From a virus: a stretch of DNA of 40,467 bases. Of the stretch, positions 22,299-31,134 are shown piece after piece (position 1 is the stretch's first letter; each line of letters begins with the position of its first letter). Below the pieces are notes generated by a model. It was not told the DNA's origin and made no database searches. It worked only from the letters and a program-made list of their open reading frames with translations. A program made the translations under genes and the position numbers. The DNA lies in IMG/VR virus record IMGVR_UViG_3300025909_000012, positions 1-40,467 of that record; one strand, written 5' to 3'.

Positions 22299-24487
22299 TG
22301 CTCGACCCCGCCACCTCGACCCCGCCGGCGTTCGCCGACGCGCGCGCCGTGGTGGCGGACTGTTTCGCGGAGCTGCGCTTTCCCGAAAAGGTGTCGGTGT
22401 CGGAATGCGCGCGGCGCCACCGCGTGCTGGTCAATCCGCAGGGCTATAGCGGCCCCTGGGCGGACAGCCCGCACGACATGCGCTTCCTCGATCGGCCGAT
22501 GGACATGCTCCACGCCGACAGTCCCTATGATGAGGTGATCGTCGACGGCCCGTCACAGACCGGCAAGTCGGAGATCGGCAACAACTGGCAGCTGCACACG
22601 ATCCTCTACGACCAGGCCGATTTCCTGTCGGTGATGAGCGACAAGGGGTCGATGGCGTCCTACGTCACCACCCAGTTCGCGCCGATGATCGAAAGCGCGG
22701 TCGAGTGGCGGGCACCCGACGGCGCGATCCTGCCCCGTGCCAAGGATCGCCAGCTCGCCGGCGGCGCCGACAACGTCGTGCTGAAACAATTTCGCGGCTG
22801 CGACATGCACTTCCTGCACCCGGTCAGCACGACGTTCCGATCGCGCCCGTTCAGCCGCGGGCGCGAGGACGATTACGACGATTTCCCTGACGATATCGGC
22901 GGCGAAGGCGACGCTTTGTCGGGCCTGAAGGGTCGCATGGGTTCGTTCGAGATGATGGGAAAGACCAAGGTCTACATCAACTCGACTCCGAAAAAGGGCG
23001 ACCGCGCCGGCATCGTCGCGCTGCGCCTGGCGGGGACCAACGAATATTGGTGGGTCGACTGCCTCGATTGTGGCGAGCCGTTCCAGCTTGACACCGAACA
23101 CGTCCTGAAATTCGACACGACTGGGTCGGCTGAGGACGCCGCTAACAGCGCCGGCGTGGTGTGTCCAGCCTGCGGCGTCGATCATAAGCAGAGCGAAAAG
23201 CGCGCGCTGATGGCGACCGGCCGCTGGATCGGGCGCGGCGAACAAGCGGTCAGCCGGCGCGCCGAGCCCGAGGGGAAAACCGGCGAGCTGGTGGCGACCA
23301 AGCGCTGTTCGTGCCATTTCGACGGCCTGATGGGCATGAGGTCCTGGCAGGCGATGGCGCGCCAATGGCGCAATGCGGAGATCACCTATGCCACCTCGCA
23401 GGACGAGGGGCCACTGCGTGCTTTCTATCAGAACGTCATCGGCAAGAACTACGTCCTGCGCGGCACCGGCGAGCCCGGCGTCACCGAGGAAGAGCTGCTC
23501 GCCCGCACCCGCCAATCGACCCATCGCCTGCGCACCGTGCCCAACGGCGCGGCCTGCCTGATCGCCTCGATCGACCAGCACGGCAACCGGTTCGAGGTCG
23601 CGGTGTGGGCGTTCGGCAGCGGCTTCCGCGCCTGGCTGGTCGACCGGTTCGAGATCCTGACGATCGAACGCAACGGGCGCGCGGAGAAGTTGCGCCCGTT
23701 CATCCGTCCCGAGGATTGGTCGGTGCTCCACCAGCAGGTGCTGTCGCTTACCTATCCGATGGCGGACGGGCGGTCCGGACGCATGAAGATATTCTGCACC
23801 GCGGTCGACACCGGCGGGCTCGACAACGCGACCGACAACGCCTTCCAATGGTGGCACGCCATGGTGTCGGGCGACGTCGGGTCGGGCCGACCGAAAGTGC
23901 CGGCGACCGCGTTGACGCTGATCAAGGGCAACAACCGTCCGCAGGACAAGCTGCTGCCACCCCCGACGATCGACGCCAAGCGCCAGATCAAGGGCGCGCC
24001 ACAGGCCGAGCTCTACCGCCCCAACGTCAACCGGGTGAAGGACATGACCGACACCCGGCTCAAGATCGCCGATGGCGGCGGCGGGTCGATCACCTTCCCG
24101 GGCGACACCTTGCTGCGGCGTCGGGGCGAAGCCCTGCCGGCACTGGTCGCCGCGCCGTGGATCGCCGAGATGCGCGCCGAGGAAAATGTCGACGGCCAAT
24201 GGACGCGCCCCGATCATCGCGCCAACGAGACGCTCGACCTCTACGTCTATGCCTTCACCGTCGTGCTGCGCTTCGCCGATGGCGATGCGTCGATGGCCTG
24301 GGTCCCCGAATGGGCCCGGCCGCCCCGCGGTGCGGCGCGCAAGCTGGCCGCGCCGGAAAAGGCGCCGGTCGAGGATCGCGACGACGACGCGCCGGCCCGC
24401 GACACGCCCCCGTCCGCGCCCGCGCCCAGCCCGTCGCCGCGGCGTGGCGGGCCCAGGCGGTCGGTGCGGGTGCATCGGGCGCGGTGA
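22298..24487 (+). CDS. Terminase large subunit (GpA-like)
   Basis: A 729-residue packaging ATPase-nuclease. Walker A is GPSQTGKSE (about residues 84-92), and the segment REDDYDDFPDD near 190-200 supplies acidic Walker B residues. Zinc-type cysteines follow (CLDCGEPF and CPACG, about 250-292). The C-terminal nuclease part contains TAVDTGGLDNAT and the acidic region typical of GpA terminases. The last 60 residues are proline-rich and disordered. It cuts concatemers at cos and drives DNA into proheads. Confidence 0.93.
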   Translation: MLDPATSTPPAFADARAVVADCFAELRFPEKVSVSECARRHRVLVNPQGYSGPWADSPHDMRFLDRPMDMLHADSPYDEVIVDGPSQTGKSEIGNNWQLHTILYDQADFLSVMSDKGSMASYVTTQFAPMIESAVEWRAPDGAILPRAKDRQLAGGADNVVLKQFRGCDMHFLHPVSTTFRSRPFSRGREDDYDDFPDDIGGEGDALSGLKGRMGSFEMMGKTKVYINSTPKKGDRAGIVALRLAGTNEYWWVDCLDCGEPFQLDTEHVLKFDTTGSAEDAANSAGVVCPACGVDHKQSEKRALMATGRWIGRGEQAVSRRAEPEGKTGELVATKRCSCHFDGLMGMRSWQAMARQWRNAEITYATSQDEGPLRAFYQNVIGKNYVLRGTGEPGVTEEELLARTRQSTHRLRTVPNGAACLIASIDQHGNRFEVAVWAFGSGFRAWLVDRFEILTIERNGRAEKLRPFIRPEDWSVLHQQVLSLTYPMADGRSGRMKIFCTAVDTGGLDNATDNAFQWWHAMVSGDVGSGRPKVPATALTLIKGNNRPQDKLLPPPTIDAKRQIKGAPQAELYRPNVNRVKDMTDTRLKIADGGGGSITFPGDTLLRRRGEALPALVAAPWIAEMRAEENVDGQWTRPDHRANETLDLYVYAFTVVLRFADGDASMAWVPEWARPPRGAARKLAAPEKAPVEDRDDDAPARDTPPSAPAPSPSPRRGGPRRSVRVHRAR

Positions 24488-24654
24488 CGCTCGATCCGGC
24501 CGGTTCGGGGGCATGTCCAAAACGAGCATGATTGACGCGGCGTTCATTGATCCATGTGGTTGCGCGATTTTAGTGAAGGTCCAGAACGAAGGATCGACCG
24601 ATGTGGCGGGGCCCGGTCGCTGCGGGCGGTATGACCGCAGGGGAAGGGGAGGGA

Positions 24655-24915
24655 ATGGACCTTGGATCGGGAGAACACGTCAAGTTCATCAGCAGTATTG
24701 CTGATGCCAAGCGGCTCGCCGAAACGTGGCTGCACTTCAGGATCACGCTCGAATTGTTCGTCGCGGCGGGAATCTCGCTGCTCGACGCGATGGACGGCGA
24801 CGGCGATGCCGAAAGCGACGGCACCGAAAACGAGGATGACGAGGGGCAATATTCGATCCCTGGCCAGCTTTACCTGTGCGGCGCGATCGAGGACGATGAG
24901 CAGGACGATAATTAG
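24655..24915 (+). CDS. Hypothetical small acidic protein
   Basis: An 86-residue acidic protein of unknown function lying between terminase and connector genes. The ATG at 24655 has a purine-rich site (GGAAGGGG) upstream; ATGs at 24631 and 24601 are in frame. The sequence includes HFRITLELFVAAGISLLDAM and a strongly acidic middle (DGDGDAESDGTENEDDE). The 167 bases before it hold no clear gene, only a short frame from 24515 in another phase that is not convincing. Confidence 0.6.
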   Translation: MDLGSGEHVKFISSIADAKRLAETWLHFRITLELFVAAGISLLDAMDGDGDAESDGTENEDDEGQYSIPGQLYLCGAIEDDEQDDN

Positions 24916-25038
24916 CCAGCGATTATCGGTTGACTGCCGCGCGATACTTTGAACGCGCCTTTGTGACTGTGGGCGGGTTGACGCGCCACTCGATCATTTG
25001 ACAAGGCAGCAAACGTCGAAAAGTTGCGAGCATTGGAC

Positions 25039-25071
25039 ACCCGCCCCGGGATGACCGGGTGCGGGTTTTTT
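25039..25071 (+). terminator. Intrinsic terminator-like hairpin before gpW-like gene
   Basis: Stem ACCCGC/GCGGGT continuing through CCCGG/CCGGG with one bulged T and a GATGA loop, then six T residues. It is within a 258-base non-coding stretch (24916-25173) that shows no other clear feature except the hairpin at 25109-25132. Confidence 0.75.
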
Positions 25072-25108
25072 CGTGCCCGCTGCGGATCGGTATCCTCCCT
25101 TGCCTAGC

Positions 25109-25132
25109 GGGGCGGCCCGGCAAGGCCGCCCC
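25109..25132. other. Strong GC hairpin without T tract
   Basis: Perfect 9-bp stem GGGGCGGCC/GGCCGCCCC around a 6-base loop (CGGCAA), 42 bases before the gpW-like ATG. No T run follows. It may shape the mRNA leader or protect it; role unknown. Confidence 0.6.
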
Positions 25133-25173
25133 GTCATTGTGGCCGGGGACCCATTTCAAAGGCTCGGCATCAC

Positions 25174-25410
25174 ATGGCGGCAACGCAGCAAGAGATCGAC
25201 GACCAGCGCGACCTGGTCGCGCAATATCGTGCGTCGATCCAGGCCGCGCTCGGCAACCATTCATATACGATGCCCGACGGCCGCTCTCTTATCCGCGAAC
25301 CGCTCAAGGAGTTGCGCGCCGGATACAAGGAAGAGCAGGCCGTGCTGGCGCGGATGACCGGCGCCGCCATTGGTCGCGCGCGCCGCGGCGTGGCACGGAT
25401 CGGCTGCTGA
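25174..25410 (+). CDS. gpW-like head-tail connector
   Basis: A 78-residue protein. Its size, position between large terminase and portal, N-terminal helix (MAATQQEIDDQRDLVAQYR) and a beta-hairpin-like middle (SYTMPDGRSLIREPLKEL) correspond to lambda gpW, which joins the filled head to gpFII and the tail. The C-terminus is basic. Sequence identity to gpW is not obvious, so the call relies on synteny and pattern. Its stop shares one base with the portal ATG. Confidence 0.7.
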   Translation: MAATQQEIDDQRDLVAQYRASIQAALGNHSYTMPDGRSLIREPLKELRAGYKEEQAVLARMTGAAIGRARRGVARIGC

Positions 25411-27128
25411 TGCCCGTCCGGCTCAACCTGATCGACCGCGCGATCGGCTTCGTCTCGCCGTCGGCGGGCGTGCGTCGCATCGCCGAGCGCAGCGCAATGG
25501 CCGCGGCATCGGCGCTGACCAGCGACGTGCCGATCGGCGGGCTGACCGGGCCGAGCATCTACGACGCGGGTCGCCGCGGCGGCATCCGCGGCACCAAGCG
25601 CCGGCCGCGGTCGGCCAATGTCGATTATATCGGCGGCCAGACCACGCTGATCGGCGCGTCGCGCTACGCCACGGCGAACATGCCGCTGGCGACGGCGGCG
25701 ATCGAGCGCCCTATCGAATTCACCATCGGCACCGGGCTGATGGCGATTCCCGAGATCGACCCCGAAGAGGTCGGCATGACGCCCGAGGCGCTGGCGCCGA
25801 TCCTCAAGCGGATGCGGGTCGATTACGACGAATACATGGCGTCGAAGGATCCCGACGCCGAACAGTCGTCGACCGGCTATGCGCTGCAGGAAATCACCAT
25901 GCGCGCCGAGATGACCGGCGGCGACGTGCTGCAGGTCCGCGTGATGCCGGAAAGCCAGCGCGGGCGCCGCTCGGCGACGGCGTGGAAAATGTATGAGGCG
26001 GACTGGATTGTTTCGCCCAACGGCCACACCCAGGGTCAGAAGCTGACCAGCGGCCCCTATGCCGGGCGGGTGTGCATCGCCGGCGTGGTGCAGGACGATT
26101 ATGGCGCGCCGATCGCCTATAGCGTGCTCAAGCGCGACCCCGGCGCGTTCAATACCCGGATGGCGAACGACACGACGTTCATCCCGGCCTGGGGCGAAAA
26201 ATCAGGCTTGCCGACCGCGTTCCTGGTCGCGCGCAAGAAACGGCCCGGACAGACGCGCGGCTTTCCCTTCCTGGCGCCCGTGCTCGACATCATCCAGAAG
26301 GTGTCGACGCTGACCCAGGCGGAAGCGTTCGCCGCGGTGATGACGGCGATGCTGGCGATCACGTACAAGTCGCCGGGCGCGCAACCGCTGCCCGAGCCGG
26401 ACTATGCGGACGACGAGCACCGCATCGTCACCGGGGGCCTGCAGCCCGACGAAGCGGCACGGCCCGAATATACGCTTGAGCCCGGCACGGTGCTGGAAAT
26501 CGACAGCGACAGCGAAGTCGACATCAAGACGCCCGGACGCCCGAACCCGGCGTTCGATCCGTTTTTCATGGGGCTGGCGCGCCAGATCGGCGCGGCGACC
26601 GGCATTCCGGTCGAGGTGCTGCTGCTGCACTTCCTGTCGAGCTATACCGCCAGCCGCGCCGCGTTCGAAAGCCTGTACCAGATCCTGGTCAACCCGCGCC
26701 GCGACTGGCTGGTCGGGCAGTGCGAGCGCCAGCGCTACGAATGCTGGCTGTACGAGCAGGTCGCGCGGGGCCGCTACAAGCTGCCCGGCTTTCTGACCGA
26801 CGACAACAAGCGCGCCGCGTGGAGCCGAGTGCGGTTCCGCGGCGACGGCAAATTGTCGATGGACCCGGCGCGCGAGGCCAAGGCGCTGGAAATCCACGAA
26901 GCACATGGCTGGTCGACCGGTGCGCAGATCACGGCCGAACTCAACGGCGGCGATTACGACGCGAACGTGGCGGTGCGGATCGCCGAACATCAACGGTTCG
27001 TCGACGGCGGCCTGCCGATCCCCAACGTGGTCGGCGGCGGCAACGGCCAGCCCGAGGCGACCGACACGACCGACAACATCGCCGGCGGCGGGTCGGGTGG
27101 CACCGGCAGCGGCCAGGAAGGGAATTGA
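25410..27128 (+). CDS. Portal protein (lambda gpB family)
   Basis: A 572-residue protein that forms the ring through which DNA enters and leaves the head. Distinctive segments include RYATANMPLATAAIERPIEF, VSPNGHTQGQ, KVSTLTQAEAFAAVMTAM, PGTVLEIDSDSEVDIKTP and LARQIGAATGIPVEVLL, matching lambda-type portals. The tail (VVGGGNGQPEATD ... GSGGTGSGQ) is glycine-rich and disordered. Position and length agree with gpB (533 aa). Confidence 0.92.
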   Translation: MPVRLNLIDRAIGFVSPSAGVRRIAERSAMAAASALTSDVPIGGLTGPSIYDAGRRGGIRGTKRRPRSANVDYIGGQTTLIGASRYATANMPLATAAIERPIEFTIGTGLMAIPEIDPEEVGMTPEALAPILKRMRVDYDEYMASKDPDAEQSSTGYALQEITMRAEMTGGDVLQVRVMPESQRGRRSATAWKMYEADWIVSPNGHTQGQKLTSGPYAGRVCIAGVVQDDYGAPIAYSVLKRDPGAFNTRMANDTTFIPAWGEKSGLPTAFLVARKKRPGQTRGFPFLAPVLDIIQKVSTLTQAEAFAAVMTAMLAITYKSPGAQPLPEPDYADDEHRIVTGGLQPDEAARPEYTLEPGTVLEIDSDSEVDIKTPGRPNPAFDPFFMGLARQIGAATGIPVEVLLLHFLSSYTASRAAFESLYQILVNPRRDWLVGQCERQRYECWLYEQVARGRYKLPGFLTDDNKRAAWSRVRFRGDGKLSMDPAREAKALEIHEAHGWSTGAQITAELNGGDYDANVAVRIAEHQRFVDGGLPIPNVVGGGNGQPEATDTTDNIAGGGSGGTGSGQEGN

Positions 27129-27130
27129 CG

Positions 27131-28501
27131 ATGCGCTATTCGCTCGCCGACCTATCCGAGCATATGTTCAATCGCCCCGTGGCGATCTCGCGCCACAAGG
27201 CCGAGATCATCCTGGGCGTGATCGGGCCACGGCTCAATATCGCGTCTCTGGCGGTCGCCGGCGAGGATCGTGTGCGGCCGATCGCCGAGCTGCAGCAGCT
27301 CGCGGCGGCCGAAGCCGTCCAGATGGACGTGATGCCGGGTGACAAGGATATCGCGCGCCGAGACTGGGAAACCGGCGCGGTGCTCGATCCCTACGAAATT
27401 TGGAACGGCATCGCGATCATCAAGGTGCGCGGGACGCTGATGCCGGAGAACGGGCTCAACCCCGTATCGGGCATGACCGGCTACGACGGGCTTGCGTACA
27501 AGGCGCGCTACGCGCTGGCCGATGGCAGCGTGAAGGGTGTCATCCTCGACCACGATTCGGGCGGCGGGTCGGTGGTCGACATGGTCGAGACGGCGACCGC
27601 GCTGCGCGAGCTGGCGGCGGCCAAGCCGATGCGCTCGATCGTGCGCGGGTGCTCGGCCTCGGCCGATTACGCATTGGCCTGCTGTGCCAACGACATCACC
27701 TGCGCGCCGTATAGCTGGGTCGGGTCGATCGGTGCACTGATCGCGCATGCCGACTTTTCGGAAGCGTACAAGCAAGAGGGGATTGCGGTCACGCTGATCG
27801 CCTCGGCTCCGCACAAGACCGATGCGTCGAGCGATATTCCGCTCGATCCCGAAGTGCGGGCGCGGATGCAGAGCGACGTCGATTTGGTCGCCCAGGCATT
27901 CATCGCGCACGTCGCGGAGTGCCGCGGCCTGTCGGTCGACGAGATCACTGCGCAGGAAGCGCGCTTTTACACCGGCGAGGATGGGCTCAAGCTCGGCCTC
28001 GTCGACAAGATCATGCCCTGGGACGCTTCGATGAAAGAGTTCGCCCAGGCCGTGAACGGGGGTGCCTCGCGCACCGTCGCAACCGCGCCCGGTGCGCGAA
28101 TTCTGGAGACGAGCATGACCACCACTACGACCGCACCGGCGGCGGACGCCCCGGTACTCACCCAAGCCGATCTCGACGCGGCTGTCGCCAAGGCGACGAC
28201 CGATACCAAGGCGGCGACCGAGCAGGCCGAACGCGACCGCGTCGCCGGCCTGCAGGCCATCGCCGGCGAGGGCAACCAGGCCGCGCTGACGAAAGCGATC
28301 GCCGATGGCATCCAGCCGGGCGCTTTCGCGATCGCGCTGCGCAATGCCGAGGGCGAAGCCGCTGCGGCGGCGCTCGCCGGTGCCCAGGCCGACGCCGCCA
28401 AGCCCGACCTGCTGCCGGCCAAGGCGGCCGACACCCAGCCGGGCGCCAAGGTCAATCGCGGCCAGGCCTATGCCGCCAAGAAGGCGCAAGCCGCAAAGTA
28501 A
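27131..28501 (+). CDS. Prohead protease (S49, lambda gpC-like) with scaffold tail
   Basis: A 456-residue fusion. Residues about 85-300 are an S49 (SppA-like) peptidase: IAIIKVRGTLMP, LDHDSGGGSVVDMVETA and the nucleophile segment GCSASADYALACCANDI (Ser near 175), then YSWVGSIGALIAH and ARFYTGEDGLKLGLVDKIM. From about residue 329 a helical, Ala/Gln/Lys-rich scaffold follows. In lambda the protease gpC overlaps the scaffold Nu3 in the same frame. An internal ATG with its own ribosome site is present here (see 28115). It matures the prohead. Confidence 0.92.
   Translation: MRYSLADLSEHMFNRPVAISRHKAEIILGVIGPRLNIASLAVAGEDRVRPIAELQQLAAAEAVQMDVMPGDKDIARRDWETGAVLDPYEIWNGIAIIKVRGTLMPENGLNPVSGMTGYDGLAYKARYALADGSVKGVILDHDSGGGSVVDMVETATALRELAAAKPMRSIVRGCSASADYALACCANDITCAPYSWVGSIGALIAHADFSEAYKQEGIAVTLIASAPHKTDASSDIPLDPEVRARMQSDVDLVAQAFIAHVAECRGLSVDEITAQEARFYTGEDGLKLGLVDKIMPWDASMKEFAQAVNGGASRTVATAPGARILETSMTTTTTAPAADAPVLTQADLDAAVAKATTDTKAATEQAERDRVAGLQAIAGEGNQAALTKAIADGIQPGAFAIALRNAEGEAAAAALAGAQADAAKPDLLPAKAADTQPGAKVNRGQAYAAKKAQAAK
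28115..28501 (+). CDS. Nested scaffold protein (Nu3-like), internal start in protease frame
   Basis: An in-frame ATG at 28115 sits six bases after GGAG (28105-28108), inside the protease gene and immediately after its catalytic domain ends. It would give a 128-residue protein starting MTTTTTAPAADAPVLTQADL, then helical (AAVAKATTDTKAATEQAERD), with a basic C-terminus (AYAAKKAQAAK). This is the lambda C/Nu3 arrangement, in which a scaffold is made alone and as the protease tail. Direct proof of separate translation is lacking. Confidence 0.68.
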   Translation: MTTTTTAPAADAPVLTQADLDAAVAKATTDTKAATEQAERDRVAGLQAIAGEGNQAALTKAIADGIQPGAFAIALRNAEGEAAAAALAGAQADAAKPDLLPAKAADTQPGAKVNRGQAYAAKKAQAAK

Positions 28502-28560
28502 CCCCGGCGGCGACGCCGATGTGATCACTGGGCCTAAGCGGCCCAATTAGGAGACAGACG

Positions 28561-29226
28561 ATGGCTTATGATCGAGCCGATTACACCCAGGGCTCGCCGT
28601 TCGCGCCCAAGCAACTGCTCGCCGACGGCGATTACACCATGCGCAAGGTCACGATCCTGTCGGGCGCCTCGCTCGTCGCCGGATCGCTGATCGGCGCGGT
28701 CCTCGCCGCGGCATCCGCGACGGTGACTCCCGGCGCCGCGGTCAGCGGCTCGGGCGGCACCGTCGGCAACGGCGCGGTCGGCACCTGGACCAGCGATGCC
28801 GGCGCAATGGCCGGCACCTGGTATCTGGGCTTTACCGCGGCGGCGAGCAATGCCGGCAAATATGAGGTCGTCCGTCCCGACGGTACGATCGACGGCATCG
28901 GCACGGTTGGGGTCGCCTATAATGGCCAGATCAACGGCACCATCGCCGATGGCAGCGCCGACTGGGTCGTTGAGGATTATATCCCGATCGTGGTCAGCTA
29001 CGCCTCGGGCCTCAAGTACAAGCTGTCCGCCTCGGCCTCGACCGATGGCAGTCAGACGCCCGATCTGATCCTCGCGCAGGATGCTGACGCCAGCGGCGGC
29101 GATGTCGAGGCGATGGCCTATGAAAGCGGCACGTTCATCGAATCGGGGCTCACTTTGGGCGCCGGGATCACCGTCGCCGCGGTCCGTGAGGGACTGCGCC
29201 TCAAGGGCATCCTGATCCAGAGCTAA
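28561..29226 (+). CDS. Head decoration protein (gpD-like), enlarged
   Basis: A 221-residue capsid-stabilising protein. The N-terminal YTQGSPFAPKQLLADGDYTM and the C-terminal VEAMAYESGTFIESGL ... REGLRLKGILIQS match lambda gpD-type proteins. Between them, residues about 55-135 form an inserted Gly/Ala/Thr-rich beta domain (VTPGAAVSGSGGTVGNGAVG, later ADGSADWVVEDYIP). Lambda gpD is 110 residues, so this is about double. It has a good ribosome site (GGAG before ATG), and a short GGGCC/GGCCC hairpin just upstream. Confidence 0.87.
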   Translation: MAYDRADYTQGSPFAPKQLLADGDYTMRKVTILSGASLVAGSLIGAVLAAASATVTPGAAVSGSGGTVGNGAVGTWTSDAGAMAGTWYLGFTAAASNAGKYEVVRPDGTIDGIGTVGVAYNGQINGTIADGSADWVVEDYIPIVVSYASGLKYKLSASASTDGSQTPDLILAQDADASGGDVEAMAYESGTFIESGLTLGAGITVAAVREGLRLKGILIQS

Positions 29227-29260
29227 ATCCCCACCTATCATCGGGCCGCGTGCCCAGGCT

Positions 29261-29295
29261 GAAGGCCGTCCCGGTTGGGGCGGCCTTCGCTTTTT
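29261..29295 (+). terminator. Terminator-like hairpin between decoration and capsid genes
   Basis: A perfect 8-bp stem GAAGGCCG (29261-29268) / CGGCCTTC (29281-29288), extended inward by TCCC/GGGG around loop GGTT, then GC and five T residues. It is 13 bases before the major-capsid ATG. It may act as a partial terminator or an mRNA processing and stability element. Confidence 0.72.
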
Positions 29296-29307
29296 CGGAG
29301 AAAGACA

Positions 29308-30345
29308 ATGGCAGACGATTATGGCACGTTTCAGCCCGACGAGCTGATGCCGCTGATCCCGGACCTGTTCGTGTCCGGCAATTTCCTGACCCTGACGATG
29401 TTCCCCGGCGAATTCGAGTTCGACACGGCCGAGGTCTATTTCGACCGCGTCCTCGTCGATCGTCGCCGCGCGCCTTTGGTGGCGCCGCTGTCGCCGGGCA
29501 GCATCCTGCAGCCGCGCGGCTACCAGAAGGAAACGATCATCCCGGCGAGCTACAAGCCGAAGAACCAGATCACGCCGGGCGAAGTGCTGGCGCGCCTGCC
29601 CGGCGAGCGGATCGGCGGCGAGATGTCGGCAGCTGATCGCGAGGCGGCGATCCGCGAAAAATATCTGATGCAGCATCAGACCCGCATTGCGCGCAGCCTG
29701 GAATGGCAGGCCTCGCAGCTGTTGCAGGCCGGGTCGATGACGCTGGTCGGCGAAAACTATCCGTCTGCCTTCATCGATTTCAACCGCACCGGCAGCCACA
29801 CCAAGGCGCTGACCTCGACCGCGCGTTGGGGCGAAAGCGGCGTTTCGTCGGTCGACGATCTCGACGACTGGATGAACACGGTCGGGGAGGATTGCGGTGC
29901 GCCGGTCACTATCGTGATCATGGACCGCCTGGCCTGGGGCCTGCACACGCTCGACCCCAAGTTCGAAAAGCAGATCGACATCACCCTGGGCCAGACCACG
30001 GCGATGAACCTGGGCTTCACCCCGACCACGCCGGGTGCCCCGGTGTTCAAGGGCCGCTCGGGCAATGTCGAGTTCTACGTCTATAACGACCTGCAGGAAA
30101 CGCCCGACGGCACCCCCGAAAAGCTGCTGCCCGATTATTCGGTCGGGCTGATCGCGATGGGCGGGCTTGCCGGCGCGCGGCTCTATGGCGTCGTGCAGCA
30201 TGCCGAGAACCATTACGGCAAGGGCCGGTTCTTCCCGCACGAATGGATCGAGTCGGGCACCGGCGCGCATTTCGTCGAGACGATCAGCACGCCGATCTGT
30301 GCGCCTGGCCGCATCGACGCGAGCCTGTTCGCGACCGTCCGCTGA
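29308..30345 (+). CDS. Major capsid protein (lambda gpE family)
   Basis: A 345-residue HK97-fold shell protein, close to gpE length (341). Matching segments are FDTAEVYFDRVLVDRRRAPLVAP, PRGYQKETIIPASYKPKNQ, GEVLARLPGERIGGEMSAAD and the C-terminal HAENHYGKGRFFPHEWIESG. The ATG at 29308 has CGGAG eight bases upstream. Downstream of a hairpin with T tract and followed by another hairpin (30355-30377), it may be on a stabilised transcript segment. Confidence 0.95.
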   Translation: MADDYGTFQPDELMPLIPDLFVSGNFLTLTMFPGEFEFDTAEVYFDRVLVDRRRAPLVAPLSPGSILQPRGYQKETIIPASYKPKNQITPGEVLARLPGERIGGEMSAADREAAIREKYLMQHQTRIARSLEWQASQLLQAGSMTLVGENYPSAFIDFNRTGSHTKALTSTARWGESGVSSVDDLDDWMNTVGEDCGAPVTIVIMDRLAWGLHTLDPKFEKQIDITLGQTTAMNLGFTPTTPGAPVFKGRSGNVEFYVYNDLQETPDGTPEKLLPDYSVGLIAMGGLAGARLYGVVQHAENHYGKGRFFPHEWIESGTGAHFVETISTPICAPGRIDASLFATVR

Positions 30346-30354
30346 CCCCTGGGG

Positions 30355-30377
30355 CCGGGCGGCGGTTCGTCGCCCGG
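30355..30377. other. GC hairpin after capsid gene
   Basis: A 10-bp stem (one G-T pair) CCGGGCGGCG/CGTCGCCCGG with a GTT loop, 9 bases after the capsid stop. There is no T tract, so a stabilising or boundary role for capsid mRNA is more likely than termination. Confidence 0.55.
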
Positions 30378-30401
30378 TTACCCTGACGACCGGAGATTCC
30401 C

Positions 30402-30764
30402 ATGAAGACCATCTTTATCGCGCGGGCCGAGATTTCCGCGCTGATCCCAGCCGAAAGGGGCGGCAAGCCCGTCAAGCAGACGATCGATCCCGGCACGCCG
30501 GTGACCGACGCGCTGGCCAAGAAGTTCGGCCTCAAGGCCGAGGATCTCGCGACCCTGGTCGCCCGCGGCCATATCGTCGAGCGCTCGGCGCATGTCGTGA
30601 CCGAGGCTGGCGACAGTCCGACCGCGCTCGAGGTCGCCGCGGCTGAGAAGCGCGCGACCGATGCCGAGGCGCAGGTCAAGACGCTGACCGATCAGCTGGC
30701 CGCTGCCCGCAAGCTGCTCACGCCCGAGCAGATCAAGACCCTCGACGAGCCGGCCAAGGCCTGA
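30402..30764 (+). CDS. Hypothetical head/tail-region protein
   Basis: A 120-residue protein of unknown function after the capsid gene. The N-terminal part (DPGTPVTDALAKKFGLKAEDL) is helical, with VTEAGDSP as linker, and the C-terminal 45 residues form a coiled-coil-like helix (KRATDAEAQVKTLTDQLAAARKLL). Position corresponds to lambda FI, a head-completion protein, but no sequence match is evident. Confidence 0.7.
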   Translation: MKTIFIARAEISALIPAERGGKPVKQTIDPGTPVTDALAKKFGLKAEDLATLVARGHIVERSAHVVTEAGDSPTALEVAAAEKRATDAEAQVKTLTDQLAAARKLLTPEQIKTLDEPAKA

Positions 30765-30767
30765 CCC

Positions 30768-31130
30768 ATGCCGGTCGAGAGCGCGGCCGATCGCGCGTCC
30801 TTCCTGTCGGCGGACGAACACGCCGCGCCCGCGCGCTATACGGCGCCGGGCGGAGGCGACGCGATCGGCCCGTTCACGCTGATCTATGACAAGGGGCAGG
30901 CCCGCAATCGCTTCATGGCCAAGGACACCGAAGCGGTGACCAGCGAGCGCACCGTGTGGATATGCTCGGACGACGTCGCCCAGCTCGCGCGCGGCGGCAC
31001 GCTCGAAATCGGCCATTATGCCGATGACGCCGTGACCTTGGTGGTCGACGAGACGCTGACCATCGCCGCCTTGCCGAAGCTCGACGAAACCGGCGCCTTC
31101 TGGCTCGCCGAATTGCTGATCGCGGATTAG
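30768..31130 (+). CDS. Head-tail joining protein (FII-like position)
   Basis: A 120-residue beta-rich protein starting three bases after the previous stop. FLSADEHAAPARYTAPGGGD and the strand-rich end (EIGHYADDAVTLVVDETL) resemble head-tail completion proteins of lambda FII type, which is 117 residues and sits in this place. The assignment depends on size and order. Confidence 0.6.
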   Translation: MPVESAADRASFLSADEHAAPARYTAPGGGDAIGPFTLIYDKGQARNRFMAKDTEAVTSERTVWICSDDVAQLARGGTLEIGHYADDAVTLVVDETLTIAALPKLDETGAFWLAELLIAD

Positions 31131-31134
31131 GTTG

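Noticed and set aside
22553-24547. Minus-strand open frame (664 codons) opposite the large terminase
   Set aside because: It is a codon-periodicity shadow of the terminase with biased composition and no recognisable domain.
24515-24704. Short plus-strand frame starting MSKTSMIDAAF
   Set aside because: It is plausible for only about 30 residues, then becomes Gly/Arg-rich noise; it overlaps the better frame at 24655-24915 and has no ribosome site.
24930-25003. Three TTGAC-type hexamers (24930, 24978, 24998) as promoter -35 boxes
   Set aside because: No acceptable -10 lies 16-18 bases downstream of any of them.
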